From contig CAMLDA010000027.1 in NCBI GenBank assembly GCA_946478715.1, positions 1-7,698 of the forward strand: a DNA stretch of 7,698 nt, read 5' to 3'. The notes under the pieces are model-generated. The model was not told the origin of the DNA, searched no databases, and saw nothing but the letters and a program-made list of their open reading frames with translations. The first letter of the stretch is position 1; every line of letters starts with the position of its first letter. The stretch is from an uncultured Candidatus Saccharibacteria bacterium. GTDB lineage: Bacteria > Patescibacteria > Saccharimonadia > Saccharimonadales > UBA10212. A program made the translations under genes and the position numbers. Positions 6,544 through 7,698 of the stretch are shown piece after piece.

Positions 6544-7163
6544 TACTTGGCCTCCTTGATTAAGACGATACCTTTACGGGGACCCGGGACCGCCCCGACC
6601 ACGCCTATAAGGTTCTGATCGGCGTCAACCATCGCGACTTTAAGTTTGCGGGTCGTAACCTGGACGTGGCCCATCTGGCCGGCCATCTTCTTGCCTTTAA
6701 AAATATGCTGCGGGTACATGGAGCCGATGGAACCGGGGCGGCGGTAGCTGCGCCCGCCGTGGGTTTTACGGCCGCGCTTGAAGTTATGGCGCTTAATGGT
6801 GCCGGCGAAACCTTTGCCTTTGCTTATTCCGGTAACATCCACTAAATCGCCGACTTCAAAAAGATCGGCGGAAAGTTTTTCGCCGATCCTGATGTTTTCG
6901 TCTAAATCGCCATTAACACGGAATTCACGGATAATCTTCGGAAAAGCTCCGGCAGCCTTAAGGTGGCCCGCTAGGGCCTTGCCGGCCTTTTCTTTCTTTA
7001 CTTCTTCAAAACCGACCTGCAGGGCCTGGTAACTGTCTTTTTCGGTATCTTTTATCTGGGTTATGACATTAGGAGTAGCCGAAAGCAAAGTAACAGCGCT
7101 CAAGGCGCCGTCGTCGCCGATAACGCTTGTCATTCCGATTTTGCGGGTAATAAGTGCTTTCAA
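6543..7163 (-). CDS. rplC: 50S ribosomal protein L3 (TTG start)
   Basis: L3 is one of the two assembly initiators of the 50S subunit and reaches the peptidyl transferase centre with a central loop. The protein has 206 residues. It begins MKALITRKIGM, matching the near-invariant N terminus of bacterial L3. It contains DVTGISKGKGFAGTIKRHNF (109-128), KTHGGRSYRRPGSIG (133-147), FKGKKMAGQMG (155-165) and GAVPGPRKG (190-198). The initiator is TTG at 7163-7161. No in-frame ATG or GTG lies near it, and the conserved N terminus plus AAAGGAAG just upstream fix this start. It is the first gene after the 312-base gap and is probably the first gene of its own transcript. Confidence 0.96.
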   Translation of the reverse strand: MKALITRKIGMTSVIGDDGALSAVTLLSATPNVITQIKDTEKDSYQALQVGFEEVKKEKAGKALAGHLKAAGAFPKIIREFRVNGDLDENIRIGEKLSADLFEVGDLVDVTGISKGKGFAGTIKRHNFKRGRKTHGGRSYRRPGSIGSMYPQHIFKGKKMAGQMGHVQVTTRKLKVAMVDADQNLIGVVGAVPGPRKGIVLIKEAK

Positions 7164-7167
7164 CTTA

Positions 7168-7175
7168 CTTCCTTT
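7168..7175 (-). promoter_or_regulatory. Ribosome binding site fixing the TTG start of rplC
   Basis: The minus strand reads AAAGGAAG here, with the GGA core six bases before the TTG initiator. It supports the non-ATG start of L3, together with the conserved MKALITRKIGM N terminus. Confidence 0.8.
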
Positions 7176-7203
7176 GGTTAGATAATTTCTAAGACAGCAC
7201 CTT

Positions 7204-7268
7204 AAAAATGCTTGGTATTGCCGGTTTCTACCCCTGTTATCAGCTGGCAGACCTATTCAAAACCAAGC
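7204..7268 (-). promoter_or_regulatory. Structured rplC leader, candidate transcription attenuator
   Basis: On the minus strand GCTTGGTTTTG (7268-7258) pairs with CAATACCAAGC (7220-7210) in 10 of 11 positions, with a single T-T mismatch. The 37-base interior can extend the stem with GGU/ACC (7253-7251 with 7225-7223) and CUGCC/GGUAG (7250-7246 with 7232-7228, one G-U pair), and a small CUG-AUAA-CAG hairpin sits inside. One base after the stem comes a U5 run (7208-7204). A hairpin followed by U5, about 40 bases before the first gene, has the layout of an attenuator. In E. coli the S10 leader is controlled by L4 in this way. Function and ligand are inferred; the pairing is seen. Confidence 0.55.
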
Positions 7269-7304
7269 GAACATTCAATACTGTCCTTAACAGATTAGCA
7301 CAGA

Positions 7305-7332
7305 ATTATAACCCCTGTCAATCCGCTGTAAA
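7305..7332 (-). promoter_or_regulatory. Probable sigma-70-type promoter for the rplC-rplF operon
   Basis: The minus strand shows TTTACA (7332-7327), a 16-base spacer and a perfect TATAAT (7310-7305), pointing at rplC. Transcription would start near 7298, giving a leader of about 135 bases. A second possible -35, TTGACA (7321-7316), lies inside the spacer. It could pair with a weaker -10 such as TAATCT at 7297-7292, so two overlapping promoters are possible. The position just after a terminator-like hairpin supports a fresh start of transcription here. Confidence 0.7.
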
Positions 7333-7355
7333 TTCTACATAATCTCAGCCTTAAC

Positions 7356-7399
7356 GCCCAACTAAAAGAAGCGCTCATCCGCGCTTCTTTTCGGTGGGC
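7356..7399 (-). terminator. Intrinsic terminator after rpsJ
   Basis: A perfect 11-bp inverted repeat, AAAAGAAGCGC (7364-7374) and GCGCTTCTTTT (7381-7391), flanks a six-base loop. GCCCA (7356-7360) and TGGGC (7395-7399) can add an outer stem. On the minus strand the GC-rich half is followed by UUUU. Because the repeat has A4 on one side and T4 on the other, it could also work in the other direction. It lies about 75 bases after the rpsJ stop and just upstream of the rplC promoter, so it probably ends the transcript that carries rpsJ, fully or in part. Confidence 0.7.
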
Positions 7400-7403
7400 T
7401 AGA

Positions 7404-7459
7404 TCATCACTGACCCTTGCTTTCCACCATCGCTTACATCATAAGAGTAAGCGTGATGA
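7404..7459 (-). repeat. Nested inverted repeat downstream of the rpsJ stop
   Basis: On the plus strand TCATCAC (7404-7410) and GTGATGA (7453-7459) form an outer 7-bp pair. Inside it GCTTAC (7432-7437) and GTAAGC (7447-7452) form a 6-bp pair with a nine-base loop. No U-run follows, so it does not look like a terminator by itself. It could be a 3' stabilising structure for the rpsJ mRNA or part of a termination control. GTAAGC (7447-7452) can also pair with a second GCTTAC at 7474-7479, which covers the rpsJ stop codon. Function is unknown. Confidence 0.45.
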
Positions 7460-7475
7460 AAAGCTGTGATTTTGC

Positions 7476-7698
7476 TTACATCTTTATTTCCGCGTCACAG
7501 CCGGCCGGGAGACTCAGATTCATTAATGAATCGATTGTCTTTGGCGTAGGGTCGCTGATATCGATCAGGCGCTTGTGGACGCGCATTTCGAACTGTTCGC
7601 GGCCCTTTTTGTATACGTGGGGGCTCTTGACTACGGTGAAAGTACTCTTGCGGGTTGGCAGCGGTATCGGGCCGCTGATTTTGGCTCCGGTCCGCAGG
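7476..7698 (-). CDS. rpsJ: 30S ribosomal protein S10 (5' end cut by window edge)
   Basis: S10 is a 30S head protein; in many bacteria it also binds NusB in transcription antitermination. The window holds the last 73 codons and the TAA stop. The translation starts [20 protein letters not shown] and continues [20 protein letters not shown] (23-42 of the visible part), then [20 protein letters not shown], ending CDAEIKM. This is the canonical S10 C-terminal half, so about 30 residues are missing at the N terminus. It is separated from rplC by 312 bases containing a terminator-like hairpin and a promoter. It is therefore probably the last gene of an upstream unit, commonly the rpsL-rpsG-fusA-tuf cluster, which is outside this window. 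Confidence 0.96.
   Translation of the reverse strand, partial: LRTGAKISGPIPLPTRKSTFTVVKSPHVYKKGREQFEMRVHKRLIDISDPTPKTIDSLMNLSLPAGCDAEIKM

Noticed and set aside
6690..6740. Loss of the PrmB-methylated glutamine in L3
   Set aside because: The loop after GSIG reads SMYPQH with no Gln at the E. coli Q150 position. The loop is one residue shorter, as I recall for other non-gammaproteobacterial L3 proteins, so this is ordinary variation.
7463..7501. Inverted repeat GCTGTGA / TCACAGC spanning the rpsJ stop
   Set aside because: The arms are 7 bp but 25 bases apart, and the right arm is fully explained as S10 codons. It competes with better local hairpins, so it was not listed as a feature.
1..7698. 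Recoding of TGA as glycine or tryptophan, as in some CPR lineages
   Set aside because: All complete genes end with TAA or TAG at the expected family length, and none contains an in-frame TGA. TGA is not needed to read any gene, so the standard code suffices.

Overview
The window is one continuous stretch of the conserved bacterial S10-spc ribosomal protein cluster, entirely on the minus strand. Read in the direction of transcription (right to left), it runs rpsJ (3' part only), a 312-base gap, then rplC, rplD, rplW, rplB, rpsS, rplV, rpsC, rplP, rpmC, rpsQ, rplN, rplX, rplE, rpsN, rpsH and rplF (5' part only). All 17 genes are recognisable from family motifs, and none shows a frameshift, insertion or decay. 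There is no mobile element, CRISPR array, tRNA or rRNA.

The organism is a bacterium: it has bacterial-type S10-spc order, strong AGGAG-type ribosome binding sites at nearly every gene, and the standard code (TAA or TAG stops, no in-frame TGA). Short, lean proteins such as the 209-residue S3, a C-minus 89-residue S14, an L4 with the block FGPTGQENYSRQL, and extremely tight packing suggest a Patescibacteria/CPR-like lineage, possibly Saccharibacteria. That placement is an impression from memory of the families and is low confidence. AUA isoleucine codons are common even in these highly expressed genes, which fits weak codon selection and slow growth.

Layout: positions 1-7163 hold 16 genes with almost no spacer. 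Nine of the 15 junctions between them are TAATG overlaps, in which the stop and the next start share one base, and the upstream gene carries the next gene's Shine-Dalgarno inside its last codons. Six of these have the identical form AAG GAG N6 TAATG, so six proteins end in Lys-Glu-x-x. There is no promoter-sized gap between the S10 part (to rpsQ) and the spc part (from rplN), so one long transcript is likely.

The only non-coding stretch is 7164-7475. From rpsJ towards rplC it holds a nested inverted repeat just after the rpsJ stop, an 11-bp perfect hairpin that looks like an intrinsic terminator, a near-consensus promoter (TTTACA, 16 bases, TATAAT), a 59-base hairpin followed by U5 that resembles an attenuator, and the ribosome binding site for a TTG-started rplC. 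The inference is that rpsJ ends an upstream transcription unit (often the str/tuf operon) and that the S10 operon here starts at rplC with its own regulated leader. No undescribed protein system is visible; the most interesting material is regulatory: this leader and the junction pattern.
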